From NCBI RefSeq assembly GCF_002777255.1, contig NZ_CP017634.1, positions 4,538,903 through 4,602,902 of the forward strand: DNA of 64,000 nucleotides. The letters run 5' to 3'. Positions 29,988 to 38,102 of the stretch are shown one piece after another. Under the pieces are notes generated by a model. It was not told where the DNA came from, searched no databases, and saw only the letters and a list, made by a program, of their open reading frames with translations. The position numbers and the translations under genes are program-made. Numbering within the stretch: the first letter of the stretch is position 1; each line of letters opens with the position of its first letter. The DNA comes from Candidatus Formimonas warabiya (GTDB lineage Bacteria; Bacillota; Dehalobacteriia; Dehalobacteriales; Dehalobacteriaceae).

Positions 29988-31070
29988 CTATAATTTCAGC
30001 TCAAATACGTTTTGGCCGTTTTCTCTCCGGTATTCGACAGATTTTGTAAAGCCTTTGATGAGCAGCACACTCATTTCATCAAAGTCTGGGCTCTCAAAAT
30101 GATTTTCCGGGGAGAAATTATCCTTAAACATAATTTCCTTGGAGTCGTCATTTTCGTTATAGCGAAGGAAGATGGCGATTCTTTCGTCGGATACCCGGCG
30201 TTTCATGAGATTTGTGACGTATTCCTCACAAATGAGCGTAATTTTGTTGGTTTCCCGCTTATTCATGTCATATTTTAAGCAATACTCGGTTACTTGTCTC
30301 AGAATTTCATATAAATCAATTTCCGACAGCTTATATTCACCGGAAAAGACTTTTAGTTTATTGATAAATATTTTTGTCTTTTCCCTTTGAGGACGTTCAA
30401 AAATATCCGACGGGGTACCGCTTTCATAGATCCCTTTTTCATCCATGTAGAATACTTTGGTGGCGACGTTTTTGGCAAAATTCATTTCATGGGTGACAAT
30501 GATGCAGCTTAAACCGCTTCTCACCAGCTTGCGTATCACAGATAGGACCTCGTCCACCATCGTCGGATCAAGAGCCGATGTGGGCTCGTCAAATAGGATT
30601 ACTTCCGGATGCATGGCGAGACAGCGGGCAATGGCTACCCTTTGTTTTTGTCCCCCGGAAAGCTGGCTGGGCAGATGGTCGGCCCGGTTGGCGATGCCGA
30701 CCATCTCAAGATACTCTAAGGCGTCCCGTACGGCCTGTTCTTGGGAAAGCTTGAGCACCTTCATGGGAGCAAGAATCACATTCTCCAACACAGTTTTATG
30801 GGAAAACAGGTTAAATGATTGAAAGACCATCCCTAATTTTTGGCGCACGGCGTCAATATTCACACCCTTTTTCGTGATTTCCGCTGCGCCGATAAATATT
30901 TGCCCCGAATCAGGCTGTTCCAATAGATTGAGACAACGGATAAAGGTACTTTTGCCGCAGCCTGAAGGGCCGATAATGGCAATCACGGCACCGTCCTCGA
31001 TATCTACGCTGATGTCCTTCAAAATCAGGTTATCCCCATAACTTTTAGATAAATTTCGTATGGAAATCAT
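29988..31070 (-). CDS. Amino-acid-type ABC ATPase fused to an RsbW-like HATPase domain
   Basis: 360 residues, about 115 more than a GlnQ-type ATPase. Residues 1-245 are a normal importer ATPase: Walker A GPSGCGKST (34-42), Q-loop VFQSFNLFSH, signature LSGGQKQR, Walker B VILFDEPTSALD and the switch His in IIVTHEMNF. From about 245 onward the tail resembles HATPase_c_2 / anti-sigma kinases such as RsbW: an N-box-like ITLICEEYVTNLMKR, a KDNFSPENHF segment in place of the G1 box, and the closing MSVLLIKGFTKSVEYRRENG. The tail may sense a signal or phosphorylate a partner; glycine-rich boxes are eroded, so activity is uncertain. Third gene of the operon after binding protein and permease. Confidence 0.8.
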   Translation of the reverse strand: MISIRNLSKSYGDNLILKDISVDIEDGAVIAIIGPSGCGKSTFIRCLNLLEQPDSGQIFIGAAEITKKGVNIDAVRQKLGMVFQSFNLFSHKTVLENVILAPMKVLKLSQEQAVRDALEYLEMVGIANRADHLPSQLSGGQKQRVAIARCLAMHPEVILFDEPTSALDPTMVDEVLSVIRKLVRSGLSCIIVTHEMNFAKNVATKVFYMDEKGIYESGTPSDIFERPQREKTKIFINKLKVFSGEYKLSEIDLYEILRQVTEYCLKYDMNKRETNKITLICEEYVTNLMKRRVSDERIAIFLRYNENDDSKEIMFKDNFSPENHFESPDFDEMSVLLIKGFTKSVEYRRENGQNVFELKL

Positions 31071-31084
31071 GATCCTTTTTCCCC

Positions 31085-31786
31085 CTATTTATTGATAAAA
31101 TCCGCACGGCACAAATGCTTTTCCCGGTCCGCCAGCCGGAACAGAAGGCCGGAAACAGCTCCAATCAACAGATAGGCCACGGCGGTGATGACAATGGACA
31201 GATAGGGATCCATGGTACGGCTGGTGATCACCTGACTGGCTCTTGTCAAGTCATTGATGGCCAAAAAACCCACTAAAGAGGTTTCCTGCATTGTGATAAT
31301 CAATTGATTTTTATAGACCGGCAGGGCATTCTTGATGGCCTGGGGAAGCACCACCAGCCGGAACACCATAAACGATGACATGCCCAAGGTTCTTCCCGCT
31401 TCTATCTCGCCCTTGTCCACAGTTTCAATGGCGCTGTACATGATGTCGCATATATAGGATCCGGTTTTGATGGCAAAAGCAAAAATTGCTAATGTAACAG
31501 TATCAATGCTGGTGTCGGCGAAAATTAAATAGGTGAAGATAATCAGCAGCACCAAGGTAGGCAGTCTGATAAACAGCGTCTTTAGCCAGATCACAGTCTT
31601 TGAAACGGTGCTGTTTTTGGAAAGTCTCAGCTTGCAGAACAATGCCCCGATCAGCGTTCCTAACAGAAAAGTCATGAACGTCAAATAGAGGGTCATGCCG
31701 AAGCCTTTGATTAAGAATAAATATCTGTCCTCATAAATCAGATTGAGGTAGACAGAATCCTTGATGCCTTGGATGAAGTCAGCCAT
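31085..31786 (-). CDS. Amino-acid-type ABC transporter permease
   Basis: 233 residues, about five membrane segments, with the EAA loop IEAGRTLGMSSFMVFRLVVL followed by PQA that contacts the ATPase, as in the HisM/GlnP family (polar amino acid uptake). The ATG overlaps the stop codon of the binding-protein gene by one base (TAATG), so the two are coupled. The ATPase gene follows after 14 bases. Confidence 0.9.
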   Translation of the reverse strand: MADFIQGIKDSVYLNLIYEDRYLFLIKGFGMTLYLTFMTFLLGTLIGALFCKLRLSKNSTVSKTVIWLKTLFIRLPTLVLLIIFTYLIFADTSIDTVTLAIFAFAIKTGSYICDIMYSAIETVDKGEIEAGRTLGMSSFMVFRLVVLPQAIKNALPVYKNQLIITMQETSLVGFLAINDLTRASQVITSRTMDPYLSIVITAVAYLLIGAVSGLLFRLADREKHLCRADFINK

Positions 31787-32610
31787 TACTTTTCCTCCTT
31801 ATTCACAATCAGGACAATGTCCTTTAAAAATACCGGGTCCGACATGGTGATGTGTCCGCCCATTTCCAAATCCTTGGCCAGCATGAGCGAGTCAGGACAC
31901 AACATCATATCAACCAAACCGCTGCCCAGCTCGATCAGCATCTGATTCCAGCTCATATCGATCAGCTCCACTTTTGCGCCCAAACTGTTGGCAAAATGGG
32001 TAATCAACTCCACGTCGGCGCCCTCCCATTCACCTGTGGAGGCATTGATGTAGGATACCGGCTCCCAGCCGTCAAAGGCGGCAACCTTGAGCACTCTATC
32101 CGTCGTGACCACATTTTTCACCTTTTTGGCTTGATAGGGTGCGTACGCCGATGCTTCCACCCGTCTGAGCAGGTCGGCATACTCCTCAGTCTTCTTGAAT
32201 TTTTGAATAAATTGGTTGAACTCAGGCAGAAACTCCTTTCTGTCCGAACTAAACATATAGCCGTACTCTATTTGATTCTTCGCATGCAGTGCAATCTTAT
32301 AATCCGGCTCAATCCGGCAAAAGACATATGCCTCGTCCATTTCCATGGCAATGGCGTCAACACGGTGGAATTTTAAGGCCAACTGCATATCGGAATAGGC
32401 ATCGTAGCGATAAATATCCAAGCCATAGTTTGCTGCCGAGAGAATATAATCCGTGCTGTACCCGATCATCGCAGCCACCTTTTTGCCTGCCAGGTTGTCC
32501 AGGGTAAGGGGCTCTCCGGTTGTTTTGGCGCAGCCGGCACACAGGAAACAAAGGAACAATAAAAGACAGATTTTTATGATCATGGGCTTCTTTAATTTCA
32601 ATTCATTCAT
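31786..32610 (-). CDS. ABC transporter substrate-binding lipoprotein with swapped lobe order
   Basis: 274 residues. Lipobox LCAGC puts the anchor at Cys27. The mature part has the two halves of an SBP_bac_3 fold in reverse order. Residues 35-165 look like the usual second lobe (LDNLAGKKVAAMIGYSTDY, MQLALKFHRVDAIAME, then the closing helix EFNQFIQKFKKTEEYADLLR). Residues 168-274 look like the usual first lobe (RVLKVAAFDGWEPVSYINAS, GADVELITHFANSLGAKVEL, then MSDPVF). The same order occurs, as I recall, in some clostridial binding-protein/permease fusions. Substrate is probably a polar amino acid or related compound. First gene of the operon. Confidence 0.8.
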   Translation of the reverse strand: MNELKLKKPMIIKICLLLFLCFLCAGCAKTTGEPLTLDNLAGKKVAAMIGYSTDYILSAANYGLDIYRYDAYSDMQLALKFHRVDAIAMEMDEAYVFCRIEPDYKIALHAKNQIEYGYMFSSDRKEFLPEFNQFIQKFKKTEEYADLLRRVEASAYAPYQAKKVKNVVTTDRVLKVAAFDGWEPVSYINASTGEWEGADVELITHFANSLGAKVELIDMSWNQMLIELGSGLVDMMLCPDSLMLAKDLEMGGHITMSDPVFLKDIVLIVNKEEK

Positions 32611-32736
32611 GATCCACCCCCAAATTTGTTGTTAATACACGGGTTTTCAAATCGCTTGGCAAATTATGATCATTTTACCATTCAATTTTACCATTTCATT
32701 GAATCCCTTGGTATCTTTTTATTCGACAAAATTTTT

Positions 32737-32763
32737 ATGTCAGGGGGACAGGTCCCTTGACAT
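32737..32763 (+). repeat. REP palindrome, last copy to the right
   Basis: ATGTCAGGGGGACAGGTCCC then TTGACAT, forward orientation, in the gap between the ABC operon and the lipid kinase. I see no further copy between here and 64 kb. Confidence 0.92.
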
Positions 32764-32860
32764 AAGGAGGCCTTATTTGCTGCCTTCTCTTTTTAAATAA
32801 AAATGAGTATGTTAAAATAATAGGAGGGAAATTCTGGCATGAGAGAAAGGCGATGGCGGT

Positions 32861-33757
32861 ATGGAAAAAATCCAATTGATCTATAATCCTTATTCAGGAA
32901 CCCGGAAATTCCGCTATTTACTGGATTACACCATCAAAACCTTCCGGAAACAAGGTTATGAAATTCACCCTTACCGGACTTCCACCCCGGAGGATTTCGG
33001 AAAATTCATCATGAGAAAAGATTGCCAGGATTATCAGGGTGTTATTATCGCCGGAGGCGACGGTTCCGTAAATCTGGCCGTGAATGCTTTGCTTCAGGAA
33101 AAGAGGGACATCCCCTTGGGCATTATTCCGGCCGGTACAGCCAATGATTTCGCTACCTATTTAGGGATCCCCCTGGACCTGAGAAAAGCGATCAGCAGTC
33201 TCAGTTTGATGAGAACAAGACGGGTGGATGTGGGTTCTGTGAACCGCTGCTATTTCATTAATGTGTGCAGCGGAGGTTTGCTGACCAATATTTCCCAAAA
33301 AGTCGGTCTGGAATGGAAAAATTCATTGGGTAAAATTGCCTACTATTTGAAGGGAATGCAGGAGCTGCCCAATTTTAGAAGTATGAAGCTTCGCATTACA
33401 TCTCCCCAAGGGAATATCACGGAAGATTTTTATTTTTTTCTGGTATTTAACGGGGGCGGCGCCGGGGGATTCACAAAGCTGGGCGGCCCGGCGGCGGTTG
33501 ATGATGGGAAGCTGGATTTTGTCGGTTTGAAGGCGGTGAACCTGACCCAGTTACCGATCATTTTCCCGAAATTTATCCTAGGGGAACATATCAAGGATAA
33601 AAGGGTCATCTATTTCCAAACCAGTAATTTAAGCATTGAAAGGCTGGAGGAAGACAATAGCAACCCGGATACGGATGTGGATGGGGAGAAAGGGCCTGAC
33701 TATCCCTTGCATATCTCCGTCTTACCGCGACGTTTGAAGGTAATTACCCCGTCCTGA
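32861..33757 (+). CDS. Diacylglycerol kinase family lipid kinase (DagK/YegS)
   Basis: 298 residues. The catalytic core is intact: IAGGDGSVNLAVNALL (the GGDGT-like nucleotide loop) and LGIIPAGTANDFATYLGIP. The second beta-rich domain includes FLVFNGGGAGGFTKLGG and AVDDGKLDFVGLKA. It phosphorylates diacylglycerol or a related lipid at the inner membrane face, returning it to phospholipid synthesis. The ATG at 32861 has AAAGGCGATGGCG in front. Single gene. Confidence 0.9.
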   Translation: MEKIQLIYNPYSGTRKFRYLLDYTIKTFRKQGYEIHPYRTSTPEDFGKFIMRKDCQDYQGVIIAGGDGSVNLAVNALLQEKRDIPLGIIPAGTANDFATYLGIPLDLRKAISSLSLMRTRRVDVGSVNRCYFINVCSGGLLTNISQKVGLEWKNSLGKIAYYLKGMQELPNFRSMKLRITSPQGNITEDFYFFLVFNGGGAGGFTKLGGPAAVDDGKLDFVGLKAVNLTQLPIIFPKFILGEHIKDKRVIYFQTSNLSIERLEEDNSNPDTDVDGEKGPDYPLHISVLPRRLKVITPS

Positions 33758-33948
33758 GCAAAGAATCCTGCCCCCATGACAGGAAAAGGATGTGGTTTGT
33801 TCACCTGGACGTCAAGCCCGAAAGGAAATAAGGGATGTTTATAGTTCTACTTAGTATGATATATTAAAATCGGTTGGTAAGAGAGGCGTGTAGAAAGGGG
33901 AGCCCCATTGCTATACTGAATCAAGGAAGTTGAAAGAAGGACGGAGAC

Positions 33949-34764
33949 ATGAACTTTGTAGCAGAAACCGATGCCCTGCTTCCGGAAACAGGAGAAGAAT
34001 TTTGTTTTGCCTTTGCAAACAAAATGCTGTTGACGAAAACACTGGATCATCAGGTGATCATCCCGCGCATGCATGATCTTTCTTCCTTCCGGAAGGAAAT
34101 GATCCGGAAACAATATCTGGGCAGATTGGACGGGTGTCCCTGCTATTCGGCGGAATTGCCGGAGCATCTTTCGGCTCCTGAGGGAATGACCTTTTATGAT
34201 TTGCGCGGGCTTTATGGCTTGGTGGAAGATACCTGGTTCGCACTGGCAGGCCGGGCGATTCAGATCATGAACTGGGACCGTACCCATTTGTACTGCGGAC
34301 ATTGCGGGGCACCGGTGGAAAAAAGAACCGGTGAATATGTCAAAGTCTGTCCCCGCTGCGGCCAGTTTTATTATCCCCGGATCTCACCGGCGGTGATCGT
34401 GGCAGTGGTGAAGGAGGATCAAATTTTGCTTGCCCGCAGCAAACAAAGATCCTTTAAATTCTACAGTGTCCTGGCAGGCTTTGTGGAGCCCGGCGAATCC
34501 TTAGAGGAATGTGTGAAAAGGGAAGTCTGGGAAGAAGTAAATGTGCACGTAAAAAATATTCGCTATTTCGGCAGCCAGCCCTGGCCTTTTCCGGACTCGC
34601 TGATGATTGCTTTTACGGCCGAGTATCACCGGGGTGAACTTCAGGCGGATGGAAAAGAAATTCTGGAGGCCGGGTGGTTTTCCGCCCGGGATCTTCCTCC
34701 CATTCCCGGCAAGATCAGTATTTCCCGGAGCCTGATTGACTGGTTTAGAGCCAACCATCCCTAA
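33949..34764 (+). CDS. nudC: NAD(+) diphosphatase / NADH pyrophosphatase
   Basis: 271 residues. Order: NudC-like N-terminal domain, zinc ribbon with two CxxC pairs (YCGHCGAP and VCPRCGQFYYPRISPAV), Nudix box GFVEPGESLEECVKREVWEE continuing VNV, and the NADH-specific SQPWPFPDSLM motif. It splits NADH to NMNH and AMP and may remove NAD caps from RNA. GGACGGAGACATG gives the start. Single gene, 190 bases after the lipid kinase. Confidence 0.95.
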   Translation: MNFVAETDALLPETGEEFCFAFANKMLLTKTLDHQVIIPRMHDLSSFRKEMIRKQYLGRLDGCPCYSAELPEHLSAPEGMTFYDLRGLYGLVEDTWFALAGRAIQIMNWDRTHLYCGHCGAPVEKRTGEYVKVCPRCGQFYYPRISPAVIVAVVKEDQILLARSKQRSFKFYSVLAGFVEPGESLEECVKREVWEEVNVHVKNIRYFGSQPWPFPDSLMIAFTAEYHRGELQADGKEILEAGWFSARDLPPIPGKISISRSLIDWFRANHP

Positions 34765-34924
34765 TATCCTTGGAAAATTTTCCTTCCCGGACTCCTTGAT
34801 GGGCATAAATCATCCCATCATTCATAATTAATGAAGACGGAGGTCTTTTCCTTGGTAAACAGACTGGCCGACGGGCTGTTGGGACATACTATCAAATTAT
34901 TACCGTTACATGGAGGAATATGGG

Positions 34925-35842
34925 ATGAATCGTCAGGAAAAGGTTGTCGATTTTATTACCCGGAACCTGGTTGCGACCAAGACCGCTGTGCAGGTGGATA
35001 TGAAAAATCATACCACCTTCAAAACAGGCGGGACGGCCGATTTAATGATTGAACCTCAAAGCATCTATGAATTGCAGCTTTTGATGAAATATATATTGAA
35101 AGAGAAGATTCCCTATCTTATTATCGGCCATGGCAGCAATGTGCTCGTTAGTGATAAAGGAATCAGAGAAGTTGTGATCAAAATCGAAAATAATTTATCA
35201 AGAATAAGCGTAGAAAATGAAAAAATTGATGCGGAAGCAGGAGCGTTACTGGCGGATGTGGCCAAAGAAGCGCAAAAGAAGGGATTGTCCGGATTGGAAT
35301 TTGCCTGCGGCATTCCCGGTACGGTTGGCGGAGCCGCGGTGATGAATGCGGGCGCCTATGGAGGAGAAATAAAAGGTGTTCTAGAAGAAGTTCAGGTATT
35401 GACCGCCCAGGGGAAACTATTGATCAGAAAAGTGGAGGAGTTGGATCTGGGATACAGAAAAAGTATCATTCAGACCAATGGGGACATTGTCTTAAAGGCC
35501 AGGTTCAGCCTGAAAAAAGGCGATCCGAAAGAGATTGAAGACCTGATGCAAGAGCTGACCCGGAAAAGGGAACAAAGCCAACCGCTGGAGTATCCCAGTG
35601 CCGGCAGTGTCTTTAAAAGACCGGAAGGCTATTTCACAGGAAAGCTGATCCAGGATGCCAATTTGCGCGGGTATCAAATTGGCGGCGCCCAAGTTTCCCT
35701 GAAACATACCGGATTTATTGTCAATGCCCATCAGGCGTCGACAAACGATGTGCTTAATCTGATTAAGCATATTCAAAAAGAGGTTAAAAGGCTGTACAAC
35801 GTTGAGCTGGAAACGGAAGTAAAGCTAATCGGTGAACAATAA
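34925..35842 (+). CDS. murB: UDP-N-acetylenolpyruvoylglucosamine reductase
   Basis: 305 residues. FAD-binding N-terminal domain (HTTFKTGGTADLMIEP, IIGHGSNVLVSDKG, LEFACGIPGTVGGAAVMNAG) and the catalytic serine in YPSAGSVFKRPEGYFTGKLI. It reduces UDP-GlcNAc-enolpyruvate to UDP-MurNAc in peptidoglycan synthesis. Absence of the extra loop of type I enzymes and the AGSVFKRP sequence mark it as type IIb. TGGAGG lies 8 bases before the ATG at 34925. The MetE-like gene starts 19 bases after it. Confidence 0.96.
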   Translation: MNRQEKVVDFITRNLVATKTAVQVDMKNHTTFKTGGTADLMIEPQSIYELQLLMKYILKEKIPYLIIGHGSNVLVSDKGIREVVIKIENNLSRISVENEKIDAEAGALLADVAKEAQKKGLSGLEFACGIPGTVGGAAVMNAGAYGGEIKGVLEEVQVLTAQGKLLIRKVEELDLGYRKSIIQTNGDIVLKARFSLKKGDPKEIEDLMQELTRKREQSQPLEYPSAGSVFKRPEGYFTGKLIQDANLRGYQIGGAQVSLKHTGFIVNAHQASTNDVLNLIKHIQKEVKRLYNVELETEVKLIGEQ

Positions 35843-35861
35843 TCCTCAGGAGGAAAAAAGC

Positions 35862-36932
35862 ATGAATTTCACGCCAAAGGGGCTGGCTACCGGTATGGGC
35901 AGTCTTCCCCACCAAGTACCGGATGAAGCCGTTCAATTTGTCTTTTCCTATTTCCCGGAGGTGCCCTATTGGCCCCAGTTGCCGAACAGGGGGGAGGCGG
36001 AAGGGTTTCTCATGCAGTTTATGGGGCCCCTTTTAAAAACCGGCTTAGTGGTGAATCGGGCAGGAAAGTATTTTCTGGATACAGAGGACAAGGATTGGAC
36101 GGCCAAGCTCACCGATTTTTATGAACTGTATTTAGCCGCTTTAGAGAGCGACGAGACCGCCCTCAATTTTTTTAGTTTCCCGGAAGAATCGGCCTCCGGG
36201 TTTTATGCTTATGTGCGTTATCTGGAACAGAAGGGAACGGGTACAGCCCAATATCTCAAGGGTCAAATCAGCGGTCCTTTGACGGTTGGCTTGACGCTGA
36301 CGGACCAAAATAAAAAGCCTGTTTATTATCATCCCCAAGGGCGTGACGTATTGATAAAAACCCTGGCCCTGCAAGGGTTAACTCAGGCCAAAATACTCAA
36401 ACGGTTTGGACTGCCGGTGATGATCTTCGTAGATGATCCCAGCCTGAGCGCTGCCGGACAATCCTCCTACATTACCTTGAAAAAGGAAGAAATTATCCCT
36501 GAATTGAATAGCATTTATCAACCGATCAAAGAAGCCGGGGCAGTCACAGGCACCCATTCCTGTGCCGCCATGGACTGGTCCATCTTGTTGGAGTCGGGGG
36601 TAGATATTGTCAGCTTTGATGCCTATACCTATTTTCTTTCTCTGACCAGTTATCCGGATCTGATCAAAAGCTTTATGCACCGGGGCGGCGTTTTTGCCTG
36701 GGGGATCGTGCCTACAGTGCTGGAGCATTTAAACGATTTATCCGAAACAAATTTGTGGGACCGGTTGCAGCAGGATATGGATGATCTGGTGAAACGGGGC
36801 GTGGACAGCAAAAAGCTGAGCGAACAGAGTATGATTACTCCCAGCTGCGGAACCGGCACTTTATCGATGGATTTGGCAAGGCAGATTCATCGATTAACCA
36901 GAGACCTGAGTAAATTATGGCGCGGGCAATAA
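35862..36932 (+). CDS. MetE C-terminal-like methyltransferase family protein
   Basis: 356 residues, one TIM-barrel of the UroD/MetE superfamily, beginning GLATGMGSLPHQVPDEAVQF. Candidate zinc ligands are His and Cys in GTHSCAAMDW and Cys in TPSCGTGTLS, the same order as in the catalytic half of cobalamin-independent methionine synthase. The substrate-binding N-terminal half of MetE is missing, as in the short core-MetE enzymes of anaerobes that take methyl groups from a corrinoid protein. That role is inferred. CAGGAGG gives the start at 35862. Probably co-transcribed with murB. Confidence 0.75.
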   Translation: MNFTPKGLATGMGSLPHQVPDEAVQFVFSYFPEVPYWPQLPNRGEAEGFLMQFMGPLLKTGLVVNRAGKYFLDTEDKDWTAKLTDFYELYLAALESDETALNFFSFPEESASGFYAYVRYLEQKGTGTAQYLKGQISGPLTVGLTLTDQNKKPVYYHPQGRDVLIKTLALQGLTQAKILKRFGLPVMIFVDDPSLSAAGQSSYITLKKEEIIPELNSIYQPIKEAGAVTGTHSCAAMDWSILLESGVDIVSFDAYTYFLSLTSYPDLIKSFMHRGGVFAWGIVPTVLEHLNDLSETNLWDRLQQDMDDLVKRGVDSKKLSEQSMITPSCGTGTLSMDLARQIHRLTRDLSKLWRGQ

Positions 36933-37114
36933 ATCAGAGCTGTTTTCCCGCCACCCGGAAATAGGAAAGGGACAGGAACCTGCCCGGCTAAAATAAACCG
37001 GGAAGATTTCTCTCCCTCCATTGCTGAACAACCCCATCCCATGGGGACCCATTCATCAGCCTAACTTTTGGAGATGTGGTTTTTCGGAAATTCTCTGGGG
37101 GATGATCAGACGGA

Positions 37115-37675
37115 TTATTTGATGATATGTACCGTACCTTCTTTTCGGGGAGCAGGAGCCGGTGACTCTCCGGCTTTATAACCGAAGGCAGCCGCGCCAA
37201 CGGAAACATACCCTTCGGGAATACCCAGCTCTTTCTTTAATGCTTTGCCCTCTTCTGTGGAAAATACGTAGTTCATGGCATGAATCCAGCAAGAACCAAT
37301 CCCTAACGAATGAGCGGCAAGAAGCATATTTCCCAAGGCCAGGCTGCCGTCATTTTGGGGGGCAATGGCATTCGCCTCCCCGCAGACGATGATGAAGGTG
37401 GGGGCATGATAAAAAGGACTGAAGTTTTCCGCCTTTCCCCGTTCTTCCATATTCTTGACCCCGGACTTGAGAAAAACGGCCCGGCAGGTTCCGTTGATCT
37501 TTTGCAGCATTTCTTTGCTTTGGACGACTGTAATATGCCAGGATTGCTGATTCATGGCACTGGGGGCGAATTGCCCTGCTTCCAGGATTGACTGCACTTC
37601 TTCGTCTTTCAGCTGTTTCTGTTGATACTGCCGGATACTTCTTCTGGTTAAAATATTGTACAAGGTTTCGTTCAT
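37115..37675 (-). CDS. Nitroreductase family protein
   Basis: 186 residues, FMN-dependent. Typical opening YNILTRRSIRQYQQKQLKDE, the FMN-binding APSAMNQQSWHITVV, and LALGNMLLAAHSLGIGSCWI. Reduces nitro or quinone compounds with NAD(P)H. AAAGGAGAGAAAG precedes the ATG at 37675. Single gene. Confidence 0.92.
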   Translation of the reverse strand: MNETLYNILTRRSIRQYQQKQLKDEEVQSILEAGQFAPSAMNQQSWHITVVQSKEMLQKINGTCRAVFLKSGVKNMEERGKAENFSPFYHAPTFIIVCGEANAIAPQNDGSLALGNMLLAAHSLGIGSCWIHAMNYVFSTEEGKALKKELGIPEGYVSVGAAAFGYKAGESPAPAPRKEGTVHIIK

Positions 37676-38102
37676 TTCTTTCTCTCCTTTTTCATGAAAT
37701 TTTTTAGTAGTAACTGTTCTTATTTCCTTCTGAACAAGCGTTATTTCTTCCCTTGATCCCCGATCCCTGCCGCCCGCGTTCTACCGTCTTTTTCATGTTT
37801 TTGCCAGGCCGGCTCCCTCTATATCATAGCATTCTATAGGTAAAATATACATCGTGAAATATCATTGAACAAAATACCCTTCTTTTTTGCCTGCCCTATT
37901 TTCAGAAAAATTTTGCGTTGAAAAAGAGAAAAAGTATCTGAGTTTTTAGATGCATCCCCGGGACATAAAATCTCTTTTCCTTTCGAATATATAAAAAAGG
38001 GATTTTTGCATGAAAAGGGGCATCCAAAAGATCCGCAAAACACAATACAGGCAAACCGGTAGGATGCCTTATTTTTATATAGAGAGATATTTGGGAGAAG
38101 GG
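37676..38102. other. Gene-free stretch between nitroreductase and SLH protein
   Basis: 427 bases separating two divergent genes. I find no convincing gene, RNA or repeat. It must hold both promoters; a clear pair of hexamers could not be fixed. The part from 38010 is open in the SLH protein frame but lacks a signal-peptide-compatible start. Confidence 0.4.
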
